Shown: piece by piece, positions 1 through 9,434 of the stretch
How positions within the stretch are numbered: the first letter of the stretch is position 1
Layout of the letters: the number at the start of each line of letters is the position of its first letter
Assembly (NCBI GenBank): GCA_963932145.1
Contig: OZ010590.1
Coordinates: 51,305,112-51,369,111, forward strand
Length of the DNA stretch: 64,000 nucleotides
Reading direction: 5' to 3'
Source: Acanthosepion lycidas
Lineage: Eukaryota; Mollusca; Cephalopoda; Sepiida; Sepiidae
The notes under the pieces: model-generated
The model's input: the letters and a program-made list of their open reading frames with translations, nothing else
Told to the model about the DNA's origin: nothing
Database searches by the model: none
Made by a program: the position numbers and the translations under genes

Positions 1-534
1 CTCTTTTAGTATATACGTAGATTTTCTTGAACTTCAAGTCCCATTTCTTCCAGCCTTGATAATTTTGTAATTTTTATTTTTTTTTATTTTTTCGGCAGAC
101 GTATCAGATTCGAAACATTGTAAATTCAGCTCCATTCGTTATTCTCTAGAAGTGGTTTTTAAAATAAAGCAAACATTTCGTGGAAAATTTTGACATGTGC
201 GACAATGCCTGACGAATTCCTGCCTCTGATTCCATCGGAGGTGTCTTGACACGGAAACATCTACCAAAACATAGATTAAAAGGGCAAAGAAACTTTGACG
301 TATTTTAATCTCGGAAAAATGCCATCATATCGGGCGACGACAAGTATATTGATAGGTAATAAATGTCGTTGGAAAATTCATTTCACACATTGTAATCAAA
401 ATAGTTGTTCCGAGAAGCATGAAAATCACGAAATTCGTCTCAGTTGTCCGTATGTGGATTATGAACACCGTCAAATATGAAGAAATGATCTATAATGATA
501 TTCCAGTTTGACGATCGAGACCAGCAGGCTTTAG
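1..534. repeat. Partial, divergent unit 0 (left edge)
   Basis: This matches the Arg-to-Leu spacer of other units but differs more than any other copy. About 50 bases (104-153) between GACGTA and GGTTTTTAAAA are absent from every other unit. A 6 bp TGTAAT segment is also extra near 393, and the poly-T is interrupted by A twice. It may be close to the array boundary or may keep an older form of the unit. No gene is visible in it. Confidence 0.85.
104..153. other. 50 bp segment unique to unit 0
   Basis: It lies exactly where all later units join GACGTA directly to GGTTTTTA. It is either an insertion here or sequence lost from the founder of the rest of the array. It has no recognisable motif. 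Confidence 0.8.
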
Positions 535-618
535 GTCAGGGTGGCCGAGCGGTCTAAGGCGCTGCGTTTAGGTCGCAGTCGGGTCTTCCCGGCGTGGGTT
601 CGAATACCACTCCTGACA
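535..618 (+). tRNA. tRNA-Leu(TAG), unit 1, divergent
   Basis: Leu body (reference copy: unit 3) with C35 changed to T, so the anticodon at 569-571 is TAG instead of CAG. It would still read a Leu codon (CUA). C to A at 606 breaks the invariant G53-C61 pair of the T stem, so function is doubtful. Confidence 0.85.
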
Positions 619-1018
619 ATTGAACGACGTTATTTTCTTTTGCTATGATATATTTAGTCTTTCATGTAAAAAAATGAAAAAGAAAGAGCATTAAATTAAA
701 AATCGCGTCTGTTGGCATGTCAATATTACGATTTAGAAGTTATGAAGAGCGTAAAAATAATAAATGTTAATCATTTTGAAAACGATGGGTGCAATCGTAC
801 TGAACATAGGCTAGCTGTGTAAAATATAGTCATTCTTGAATACTAGACGAGTCCGTGGTCAATGTGCAGAAATTGAAAATAAATTTACTTTCTTGAAAGT
901 TAACTTTTCCTAAAAGTTTTATTTTCGCCGTAATTATTGATGGATTGAGAATTATTTCCCAGCCGAGATATCAAATTGAATTGGGCGAAAAAAAAAAAAA
1001 AAACCTATAGGAAAAGAA

Positions 1019-1090
1019 TTCCGACGCCGGGAATCGAACCCGAGCAGCCTGGGTGAAAGCCAGGAATCCTAACCACTAGACCATGTGGGA
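1019..1090 (-). tRNA. tRNA-Glu(TTC), unit 1
   Basis: As the reference (unit 7), plus T66 to C (GACGCC on +), which adds a mismatch at 7:66 to the C:C mismatch at 4:69 found in all copies. Confidence 0.8.
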
Positions 1091-1469
1091 ACTTGGAATC
1101 AGTTTGTTGTTACAGGCTAAAGTGTCAAACACGCTTCACACAGTCTTAGAGATATTATCCATCTCTCAGTTCCGAAACCGATAATGAATCATTGATTTGT
1201 ATTCGTTATTGTATTGGTTGCTTTCGGAAAATAACATTTTACCTCATACACACCGACCTCATATTCAACACCTGCTTCATACCGCTCACTTTTACAGTCA
1301 GACGTGACACGCTCTAGCGATTTTTGATGTAAGGCGTAAACATTACTAGCACCCAAATTTAATCAGCTTTGTCTGACAATCCATGAGTAAAATATTTGCA
1401 TTTATAATGGATTTCCTATTCCTCATAGAACATTTACAAAAACTACAGGCAAGAACGATAAACGCGCTG

Positions 1470-1542
1470 CGCCGCGTGGCGTAATGGAAAAGGTGTCTGA
1501 CTTCGAATCAGAAGATTGCGAGTTCGTGTCTCGTCGTTGTCG
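1470..1542 (+). tRNA. tRNA-Arg(TCG)-like, unit 1, early form
   Basis: This represents the early form. The Arg(UCG) body is recognisable by GCGTAATGG in the D arm, stem TCTGA/TCAGA, loop CTTCGAA with anticodon TCG at 1503-1505, and discriminator G. Faults are mismatches 1:72 (C:C) and 4:69 (C:T) in the acceptor, 12:23 (G:G) in the D stem, and T at 1527 where A58 is invariant, which also spoils the B box. A TTTT terminator follows at 1545. It is probably a pseudogene, or poorly expressed. Confidence 0.75.
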
Positions 1543-2120
1543 AATTTTGTTGTTCAACTAGATTCTTAAATCTTCTGGAATTTATTGCTGTGATACAGCA
1601 CTGAATGTTCAATTAAGAAAAAGTCGCTAAGGACTAAAGAACAGCCTCTTTCAGTATATACGTAGATTTTCTTGAACTTCAAGTCCCATTTCTTCCAGCC
1701 TTGATAATTTTGTAATTTTTTTTTTTTTTTTTCCGGCAGACGTAGGTTTTTAAAATAAATCAAACATTTCGTGGAAAATTTTGACATGTGCGACAATGCC
1801 TGACGAATTCATGCCTCTGATTCCATCAGAGGTGTCTTGTCACGGAAACATCTACCAAAACATAGATTAAAAGTGCAAAGAAACTTTGACGTATTTTAAT
1901 CTCGGAAAAAATGCCATCATATCGGGCGACGACAAATATATTGATAGGAAATAAATGTCGTTGGAAAATTCATTTCACACATCAAAATAGTTGTTCCGAG
2001 AAGCATGAAAATCACGAAATTCGTCTCAGTTGTCCGTATGTGGATTATGAACACCGTCAAATATGAAGAAATGATCTATAATGATATTCCAGTTTGACGA
2101 TCGACGCCAGCATGCTTTAG

Positions 2121-2204
2121 GTCAGGGTGGCCGAGCGGTCTAAGGCGCTGCGTTCAGTTCTCAGTCGGGTCTTCCCGGCGTGGGTTCGAATCCCACTCCT
2201 GACA
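2121..2204 (+). tRNA. tRNA-Leu(CAG), unit 2, anticodon arm damaged
   Basis: CAGTTCTCAG replaces CAGGTCGCAG. The anticodon is unchanged, but the base after it is altered and pair 30:40 becomes C:T. Confidence 0.9.
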
Positions 2205-2606
2205 ATAGGACGACGTTATTTTCTTTTGCTATGATATATTTAGTCTTCCATGTAAAAAAATGAAAAAGAAAGAGCATTAAATTAAAAATCGCGTCTGTTG
2301 GCATGTCAATATTACGATCTAGAAGTTATGAAGAGCGTAAAAATACTAAAATGTAAATCATTTTGAAAACGATGCGTGCAATTCTACTGAACATAGGCTA
2401 GCTGTGTAAAATATAGTCATTCTTGAATACTAGACGATTCCGTGGTCAATGTGCAGAAATTGAAAATAAATTTACTTTCTTGAAAGTTAACTTTTCCTAA
2501 AAGTTTTATTTTCGCCGTAATTATTGATGGATTGAGAATTATTTCCGAGCCGAGATATCAAATTGAATTGGGCGAAAAAAAAAAAAAAAAACCTATAGGA
2601 AAAGAA

Positions 2607-2678
2607 TTCCGACACCGGGAATCGAACCCGAGCAGCCTGCGTGAAAGCCAGGAATCCTAACCACTAGACCATGTGGGA
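2607..2678 (-). tRNA. tRNA-Glu(TTC), unit 2
   Basis: C39 to G (CCTGCGTG on +) gives a G:G mismatch at the top of the anticodon stem, in addition to the 4:69 mismatch. Confidence 0.8.
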
Positions 2679-3057
2679 ACTTGGAATCAGTTTGTTGTTA
2701 CAGGCTAAAGTGTCAAACACGCTTCACACAGTCTTAGAGATATTATCCATCTCTCAGTTCCGAAACCGATAATGAATCATTGATTTGTATTCGTTATTGT
2801 ATTGGTTGCTTTCGGAAAATAACATTTTACCTCATACACACCGACCTCATATTCAACACCTGCTTCATACCGCTCACTTTTACAGTGAGACGTGACACGC
2901 TCTAGCGATTTTTGATGTAAGGCGTAAACATTACTAGCACCCAAATTTAATCAGCTTTGTCTGACAATCCATGAGTAAAATATTTGCATTTAAAATGGAT
3001 TTCCTATTCCTCATAGAACATTTACAAAAACTACAGGCAAGAACGATAAACGCGCTG

Positions 3058-3130
3058 CGCCGCGTGGCGTAATGGAAAAGGTGTCTGACTTCGAATCAGA
3101 AGATTGCGAGTTCGTGTCTCGTCGTTGTCG
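3058..3130 (+). tRNA. tRNA-Arg(TCG)-like, unit 2, early form
   Basis: Same sequence as unit 1, including T58. Confidence 0.75.
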
Positions 3131-3385
3131 AATTTTGTTTTTCAACTAGATTCTTAAATCTTCTGGAATTTATTGCTGTGATACAGCACTGAATGTTCAA
3201 TTAAGAAAAAGTCGCTAAGGACTAAAGAACAGCCTCTTTCAGTATATACGTAGATTTTCTTGAACTTCAAGTCCCATTTCTTCCAGCCTTGATAATTTTG
3301 TAATTTTTTTTTTTTTTTTTTTTTTTCCGGCAGACGTAGGTTTTTAAGATAAATCAAACATTTCGTGGAAAATTTTGACATGTGC

Positions 3386-3435
3386 GACAATGCCTGACGA
3401 ATTCATGCCTCTGATTCCATCAGAGGTGTCTTGTC
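3386..3435 (+). other. Conserved spacer stem-loop (representative, Arg-Leu spacer after unit 2)
   Basis: An inner hairpin CCTCTGA-TTCCA-TCAGAGG at 3408-3426 is enclosed by GACAA (3386-3390) and TTGTC (3431-3435). Subfamily C has TCGGAGG or TTGGAGG as the 3' arm, both of which keep pairing through G-U in a + strand RNA. There is no known family match, and it may be structure without function. Confidence 0.35.
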
Positions 3436-3670
3436 ACGGAAACATCTACCAAAACATAGATTAAAAGTGCAAAGAAACTTTGACGTATTTTAATCTCGGA
3501 AAAAATGCCATCATATCGGGCGACGACAAGTATATTGATAGGAAATAAATGTCGTTGGAAAATTCATTTCACACATCAAAATAGTTGTTCCGAGAAGCAT
3601 GAAAATCACGAAATTCGTCTCAGTTGTCCGTATGTGGATTATGAACACCGTCAAATATGAAGAAATGATC

Positions 3671-3678
3671 TATAATGA
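3671..3678 (+). promoter_or_regulatory. TATA-like box upstream of tRNA-Leu (representative, unit 3)
   Basis: TATAATGA begins 44 bp before tRNA-Leu and is present at this place throughout the array. Upstream TATA-like elements assist Pol III in some eukaryotes. The role here is inferred. Confidence 0.35.
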
Positions 3679-3714
3679 TATTCCAGTTTGACGATCGACG
3701 CCAGCATGCTTTAG

Positions 3715-3798
3715 GTCAGGGTGGCCGAGCGGTCTAAGGCGCTGCGTTCAGGTCGCAGTCGGGTCTTCCCGGCGTGGGTTCGAATCCCACTCCTGACA
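3715..3798 (+). tRNA. tRNA-Leu(CAG), unit 3 (reference copy)
   Basis: An 84 nt class II tRNA decoding CUG. Acceptor GTCAGGG pairs with TCCTGAC (one G-T wobble). The A box is TGGCCGAGCGG. Anticodon stem CTGCG/CGCAG closes loop TTCAGGT with anticodon CAG at 3749-3751. A long variable arm CGGG-TCTT-CCCG is typical of Leu. T stem GTGGG/CCCAC and B box GGTTCGAATCC are intact, and there is no intron or encoded CCA. The first TTTT terminator starts 15 nt after the gene. A TATA-like TATAATGA lies 44 bp upstream. All arms pair, so this form should be functional; it recurs unchanged in 22 of 40 units. Confidence 0.98.
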
Positions 3799-3812
3799 AT
3801 AGGACGACGTTA

Positions 3813-3821
3813 TTTTCTTTT
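3813..3821 (+). terminator. Pol III terminator of tRNA-Leu (representative, unit 3)
   Basis: TTTTCTTTT, two T4 runs starting 15 nt downstream of tRNA-Leu. The same run follows tRNA-Leu in every unit. Confidence 0.8.
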
Positions 3822-4082
3822 GCTATGATATATTTAGTCTTCCATGTAAAAAAATGAAAAAGAAAGAGCATTAAATTAAAAATCGCGTCTGTTGGCATGT
3901 CAATATTACGATCTAGAAATTATGAAGAGCGTAAAAATACTAAAATGTTAATCATTTTGAAAACGATGCGTGCAATTCTACTGAACATAGGCTAGCTGTG
4001 TAAAATATAGTCATTCTTGAATACTAGACGATTCCGTGGTCAATGTGCAGAAATTGAAAATAAATTTACTTTCTTGAAAGTT

Positions 4083-4099
4083 AACTTTTCCTAAAAGTT
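4083..4099. repeat. Inverted repeat AACTTTT-CCT-AAAAGTT (representative, unit 3)
   Basis: A perfect 7 bp stem with a 3 nt loop, directly preceded by a second inverted repeat ACTTTCTTGAAAGT. It lies between the convergent Leu and Glu genes and is conserved in every unit I checked. Confidence 0.6.
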
Positions 4100-4169
4100 T
4101 TATTTTCGCCGTAATTATTGATGGATTGAGAATTATTTCCCAGCCGAGATATCAAATTGAATTGGGCGT

Positions 4170-4198
4170 AAAAAAAAAAAAAAAAACCTATAGGAAAA
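4170..4198 (-). terminator. Pol III terminator of tRNA-Glu (representative, unit 3)
   Basis: Read on the - strand, TTTT occurs 3 nt after the tRNA-Glu 3' end (AAAA at 4195-4198 on +). A long T run of variable length lies further downstream (A-run at about 4170-4186). Both recur in all units. Confidence 0.75.
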
Positions 4199-4201
4199 GC
4201 A

Positions 4202-4273
4202 TTCCGACACCGGGAATCGAACCCGAGCAGCCTGGGTAAAAGCCAGGAATCCTAACCACTAGACCATGTGGGA
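4202..4273 (-). tRNA. Glu-type tRNA with anticodon TTT (Lys), unit 3
   Basis: The body is tRNA-Glu, but CCTGGGTAAAAG on + makes the anticodon TTT (complement of 4238-4240) instead of TTC. UUU reads Lys AAA codons. The anticodon stem remains paired. Acceptor mismatch 4:69 is present. The aminoacylation state cannot be predicted, because Glu and Lys synthetases both read anticodon bases. Confidence 0.8.
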
Positions 4274-4654
4274 ACCTGGAATCAATTTGTTGTTACAGGC
4301 TAAAGTGTCAAACACGCTTCACACAGTCTTAGAGATATTATCCATCTCTCAGTTCCGAAACCGATAATGAATCATTGATTTGTATTCGTTATTGTATTGG
4401 TTGCTTTCGGAAAAAAACATTTTTACCTCATACACACCGACCTCATATTCAACACCTGCTTCATACCGCTCACTTTTACAGTCAGACGTGACACGCTCTA
4501 GAGATTTTTGATGTAAGGCGTAAACAGTACTAGCACCCAAATTTAATCAGCTTTTGTCTGACAATCCATGAGTAAAATATTTGCATTTAAAATGGATTTC
4601 CTATTCCTCATAGAACATTTAAAAAAACTACAGGTAAGAACGATAAACGCGCTG
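4274..4654. other. Glu-Arg divergent spacer (representative, unit 3)
   Basis: About 380 bp between the 5' ends of tRNA-Glu and the Arg-type gene. It includes an octamer-like ATTTGCAT at 4579-4586, 69 bp before the Arg-type gene, and CAGGTAAG resembling a 5' splice site. An ORF of 63 codons on the - strand here is specific to this unit and not credible. No other gene is seen, and the same content recurs in all units. Confidence 0.65.
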
Positions 4655-4727
4655 CGCCGCGTGGCGTAATGGAAAAGGCGTCTGACTTCGAATCAGAAGA
4701 TTGCGAGTTCGAGCCTCGTCGTTGTCG
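4655..4727 (+). tRNA. tRNA-Arg(TCG)-like, unit 3, best early copy
   Basis: The only copy in units 1-18 that keeps A58 (loop TTCGAGC), and it has C25 restoring the 10:25 pair. Acceptor mismatches 1:72 and 4:69 and D-stem G:G remain. The terminator run just after it is only TTT (AATTTCG), where all other units have TTTT. Confidence 0.78.
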
Positions 4728-5308
4728 AATTTCGTTGTTCAACTAGATTCTTAAATCTTCTGGAATTTATTGCTGTGATACAGCACTGAATGTCCAATTA
4801 AGACAAAGTCGCTAAGGACTAAAGAACAGCCTTTTTCAGTATATACGTAGATTTTCTTGTTCTTCAAGTCCCATTTCTTCCAGCCTTGATAATTTTGTAA
4901 TTTTTTTTTTTTTTTTTTTTCCGGCAGACGTAGGTTTTCAAAACAAATCAAACATTTCGTGGAAAATTTTGACATGTGCGACAATGCCTGACGAATTCAT
5001 GCCTCTGATTCCATCAGAGGTGTCTTGTCACGGAAACATCTACCAAAACATAGATTAAAAGTGCAAAGAAACTTTGACGTATTTTAATCTCGGAAAAAAT
5101 GCCATCATATCGGGCGACGACAAGTATAGTGATAGGAAATAAATGTCGTTGGAAAATTCATTTCACACATCAAAATAGTTGTTCCGAGAAGCATGAAAAT
5201 CACGAAATTCGTCTCAGTTGTCCGTATGTGGATTATGAACACCGTCAAATATGAAGAAATGATCTATAATGATATTCCAGTTTGACGATCGACGCCAGCA
5301 TGCTTTAG
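4728..5308. other. Arg-Leu spacer (representative, unit 3)
   Basis: About 580 bp, the longest spacer. It holds the poly-T run (20 T at 4901-4920) and a stem-loop of the type described at 3386-3435. The - strand frame through the poly-T gives a 60-80 codon ORF with a poly-Lys run in several units. Its length depends on the T count and I do not regard it as a gene. Confidence 0.65.
4901..4920. repeat. Poly-T microsatellite (representative)
   Basis: Present once per unit between TGTAA and CCGGCAG. In units where I counted an uninterrupted run it is 17 T (after unit 1) to 26 T (after unit 15). Many subfamily C units carry a single A near its 3' part. Confidence 0.85.
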
Positions 5309-5392
5309 GTCAGGGTGGCCGAGCGGTCTAAGGCGCTGAGTTCAGGTCGCAGTCGGGTCTTCCCGGCGTGGGTTCGAATCCCACTCCTGACA
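5309..5392 (+). tRNA. tRNA-Leu(CAG), unit 4, stem mismatch
   Basis: CTGAG replaces CTGCG, giving A:G at pair 30:40 of the anticodon stem. Confidence 0.9.
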
Positions 5393-5793
5393 ATAGGACG
5401 ACGTTATTTTCTTTTGCTATGATATATTTAGTCTTCCATGTAAAAAAATGAAAAAGAAAGAGCATTAAATTAAAAATCGCGTCTGTTGGCATGTCAATAT
5501 TACGATCTAGAAGTTATGAAGAGCGTAAAAATACTAAAATGTAAATCATTTTGAAAACGATGCGTGCAATTCTACTGAACATAGGCTAGCTCTGTAAAAT
5601 ATAGTCATTCTTGAATACTAGACGATTCCGTGGTCAATGTGCAGAAATTGAAAATAAATTTACTTTCTTGAAAGTTAACTTTTCCTAAAAGTTTTATTTT
5701 CGCCGTAATTATTGATGGATTGAGAATTATTTCCGAGCCGAGATATCAAATTGAATTGGGCGAAAAAAAAAAAAAAAACCTATAGGAAAAGAA

Positions 5794-5865
5794 TTCCGAC
5801 ACCGGGAATCGAACCCGAGCAGCCTGCGTGAAAGCCAGGAATCCTAACCACTAGACCATGTGGGA
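5794..5865 (-). tRNA. tRNA-Glu(TTC), unit 4
   Basis: Same anticodon-stem change as unit 2 (G:G at 31:39). Confidence 0.8.
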
Positions 5866-6244
5866 AATTGGAATCAGATTGTTGTTACAGGCTAAAGTGT
5901 CAAACACGCTTCACACAGTCTTAGAGATATTATCCATCTCTCAGTTCCGAAACCGATAATGAATCATTGATTTGTATTCGTTATTGTATTGGTTGCTTTC
6001 GGAAAATAACATTTTACCTCATACACACCGACCTCATATTCAACACCTGCTTCATACCGCTCACTTTTACAGTCAGACGTGACACGCTCTAGCGATTTTT
6101 GATGTAAGGCGTAAACATTACTATCACCCAAATTTAATCAGCTTTGTCTGACAATCCATGAGTAAAATATTTGCATTTAAAATGGATTTCCTATTCCTCA
6201 TAGAACATTTACAAAAACTACAGGCAAGAACGATAAACGCGCTG

Positions 6245-6317
6245 CGCCGCGTGGCGTAATGGAAAAGGTGTCTGACTTCGAATCAGAAGTTTGCGAGTTC
6301 GTGTCTCGTCGTTGTCG
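6245..6317 (+). tRNA. tRNA-Arg(TCG)-like, unit 4, early form
   Basis: Early form with T58. The variable loop reads AGTTT instead of AGATT. Confidence 0.72.
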
Positions 6318-6901
6318 AATTTTGTTGTTCAACTAGATTCTTAAATCTTCTGGAATTTATTGCTGTGATACAGCACTGAATGTCCAATTAAGACAAAGTC
6401 GCTAAGGACTAAAGAACAGCCTTTTTCAGTATATACGTAGATTTTCTAGTTCTTCAAGTCCCATTTCTTCCAGCCTTGATAATTTTGTAATTTTTTTTTT
6501 TTTTTTTTTTTTTCCGGCAGACGTAGGTTTTCAAAATAAATCAAACATTTCGTGGAAAATTTTGACATGTGCGACAATGCCTGACGAATTCATGCCTCTG
6601 ATTCCATCGGAGGTGTCTTGTCACGGAAACATCTACCAAAACATAGATTAAAAGTGCAAAGAAACTTTGACGTATTTTAATCTCGGAAAAAATGCCATCA
6701 TATCGGGCGACGACAAGTATATTGATAGGAAATAAATGTCGTTGGAAAATTCATTTCACACATCAAAATAGTTGTTCCGAGAAGCATGAAAATCACGAAA
6801 TTCGTCTCAGTTGTCCGTATGTGGATTATGAACACCGTCAAATATGAAGAAATGATCTATAATGATATTCCAGTTTGACGATCGACGCCAGCATGCTTTA
6901 G

Positions 6902-6985
6902 GTCAGGGTGGCCGAGCGGTCTAAGGCGCTGAGTTCAGGTAGCAGTCGGGTCTTCCCGGCGTGGGTTCGAATCCCACTCCTGACA
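6902..6985 (+). tRNA. tRNA-Leu(CAG), unit 5, two stem mismatches
   Basis: CTGAG with AGCAG leaves pairs 30:40 (A:G) and 31:39 (G:A) open in the anticodon stem. Probably weak or inactive. Confidence 0.88.
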
Positions 6986-7387
6986 ATAGGACGACGTTAT
7001 TTTCTTTTGCTATGATATATTTAGTCTTCCATGTAAAAAAATGAAAAAGAAAGAGCATTAAATTAAAAATCGCGTCTGTTGGCATGTCAATATTACGATC
7101 TAGAAGTTATGAAGAGCGTAAAAATACTAAAATGTAAATCATTTTGAAAACGATGCGTGCAATTCTACTGAACATAGGCTAGCTGTGTAAAATATAGTCA
7201 TTCTTGAATACTAGACGATTCCGTGGTCAATGTGCAGAAATTGAAAATAAATTTACTTTCTTGAAAGTTAACTTTTCCTAAAAGTTTTATTTTCGCCGTA
7301 ATTATTGATGGATTGAGAATTATTTCCCAGCCGAGATATCAAATTGAATTGGGCGTAAAAAAAAAAAAAAAACCTATAGGAAAAGCA

Positions 7388-7459
7388 TTCCGTCACCGGG
7401 AATCGAACCCGAGCAGCCTGGGTAAAAGCCAGGAATCCTAACCACTAGACCATGTGGGA
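7388..7459 (-). tRNA. Glu-type tRNA with anticodon TTT (Lys), unit 5
   Basis: Anticodon TTT (complement of 7424-7426) as in unit 3. T68 to A (CCGTCACC on +) adds an A:A mismatch at 5:68 next to 4:69, so two adjacent acceptor pairs are lost. Confidence 0.75.
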
Positions 7460-7838
7460 ACCTGGAATCAATTTGTTGTTACAGGCTAAAGTGTCAAACA
7501 CGCTTCACACAGTCTTAGAGATATTATCCATCTCTCAGTTCCGAAACCGATAATGAATCATTGATTTGTATTCGTTATTGTATTGGTTGCTTTCGGAAAA
7601 TAACATTTTACCTCATACACACCGACCTCATATTCAACACCTGCTTCATACCGCTCACTTTTACAGTCAGACGTGACACGCTCTAGCGATTTTTGATGTA
7701 AGGCGTAAACATTACTATCACCCAAATTTAATCAGCTTTGTCTGACAATCCATGAGTAAAATATTTGCATTTAAAATGGATTTCCTATTCCTCATAGAAC
7801 ATTTACAAAAACTACAGGCAAGAACGATAAACGCGCTG

Positions 7839-7911
7839 CGCCGCGTGGCGTAATGGAAAAGGTGTCTGACTTCGAATCAGAAGTTTGCGAGTTCGTGTCT
7901 CGTCGTTGTCG
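7839..7911 (+). tRNA. tRNA-Arg(TCG)-like, unit 5, early form
   Basis: Same as unit 4. Confidence 0.72.
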
Positions 7912-8495
7912 AATTTTGTTGTTCAACTAGATTCTTAAATCTTCTGGAATTTATTGCTGTGATACAGCACTGAATGTCCAATTAAGACAAAGTCGCTAAG
8001 GACTAAAGAACAGCCTTTTTCAGTATATACGTAGATTTTCTAGTTCTTCAAGTCCCATTTCTTCCAGCCTTGATAATTTTGTAATTTTTTTTTTTTTTTT
8101 TTTTTTTCCGGCAGACGTAGGTTTTCAAAATAAATCAAACATTTCGTGGAAAATTTTGACATGTGCGACAATGCCTGACGAATTCATGCCTCTGATTCCA
8201 TCGGAGGTGTCTTGTCACGGAAACATCTACCAAAACATAGATTAAAAGTGCAAAGAAACTTTGACGTATTTTAATCTCGGAAAAAATGCCATCATATCGG
8301 GCGACGACAAGTATATTGATAGGAAATAAATGTCGTTGGAAAATTCATTTCACACATCAAAATAGTTGTTCCGAGAAGCATGAAAATCACGAAATTCGTC
8401 TCAGTTGTCCGTATGTGGATTATGAACACCGTCAAATATGAAGAAATGATCTATAATGATATTCCAGTTTGACGATCGACGCCAGCATGCTTTAG

Positions 8496-8579
8496 GTCAG
8501 GGTGGCCGAGCGGTCTAAGGCGCTGAGTTCAGGTAGCAGTCGGGTCTTCCCGGCGTGGGTTCGAATCCCACTCCTGACA
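8496..8579 (+). tRNA. tRNA-Leu(CAG), unit 6, two stem mismatches
   Basis: Same CTGAG/AGCAG pair of changes as unit 5. Units 5 and 6 are near-duplicates through tRNA-Glu. Confidence 0.88.
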
Positions 8580-8982
8580 ATAGGACGACGTTATTTTCTT
8601 TTGCTATGATATATTTAGTCTTCCATGTAAAAAAATGAAAAAGAAAGAGCATTAAATTAAAAATCGCGTCTGTTGGCATGTCAATATTACGATCTAGAAG
8701 TTATGAAGAGCGTAAAAATACTAAAATGTAAATCATTTTGAAAACGATGCGTGCAATTCTACTGAACATAGGCTAGCTGTGTAAAATATAGTCATTCTTG
8801 AATACTAGACGATTCCGTGGTCAATGTGCAGAAATTGAAAATAAATTTACTTTCTTGAAAGTTAACTTTTCCTAAAAGTTTTATTTTCGCCGTAATTATT
8901 GATGGATTGAGAATTATTTCCCAGCCGAGATATCAAATTGAATTGGGCGTAAAAAAAAAAAAAAAAACCTATAGGAAAAGCA

Positions 8983-9054
8983 TTCCGTCACCGGGAATCG
9001 AACCCGAGCAGCCTGGGTAAAAGCCAGGAATCCTAACCACTAGACCATGTGGGA
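8983..9054 (-). tRNA. Glu-type tRNA with anticodon TTT (Lys), unit 6
   Basis: Same as unit 5, with anticodon complement at 9019-9021. Confidence 0.75.
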
Positions 9055-9434
9055 ACCTGGAATCAATTTGTTGTTACAGGCTAAAGTGTCAAACACGCTT
9101 CACACAGTCTTAGAGATATTATCCATCTCTCAGTTCCGAAACCGATAATGAATCATTGATTTGTATTCGTTATTGTATTGGTTGCTTTCGGAAAATAACA
9201 TTTTACCTCATACACACCGACCTCATATTCAACACCTGCTTCATACCGCTCACTTTTACAGTCAGACGTGACACGCTCTAGAGATTTTTGATGTAAGGCG
9301 TAAACAGTACTAGCACCCAAATTTAATCAGCTTTTGTCTGACAATCCATGAGTAAAATATTTGCATTTAAAATGGATTTCCTATTCCTCATAGAACATTT
9401 ACAAAAACTACAGGTAAGAACAATAAACGCGCTG

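Larger units (their letters stand above)
3799..4201. other. Leu-Glu convergent spacer (representative, unit 3)
   Basis: About 400 bp between the two convergent genes. It holds the Leu terminator, two adjacent inverted repeats (4068-4081 and 4083-4099) and the A-run that is the backup terminator of tRNA-Glu. No ORF or other RNA gene is recognised. The equivalent spacer in all units has the same content. Confidence 0.7.

Noticed and set aside
295..480. A 61-codon + strand ORF in unit 0
   Set aside because: Other units have small indels here and lose the frame, and there is no recognisable domain. Chance ORF.
1566..1796. A - strand ORF of 61-79 codons with a poly-Lys run, seen after several units
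   Set aside because: The Lys run is the poly-T microsatellite, and the frame opens or closes with T count, so most units do not have it. This is not the pattern of a gene.
4349..4540. A 63-codon - strand ORF in the unit 3 Glu-Arg spacer
   Set aside because: It depends on a base insertion private to unit 3. Not conserved in any other unit.
4632..4640. CAGGTAAG before the Arg-type gene resembles a strong 5' splice site
   Set aside because: Several early units have CAGGCAAG. No exon, ORF or matching acceptor fits, so it is chance sequence.
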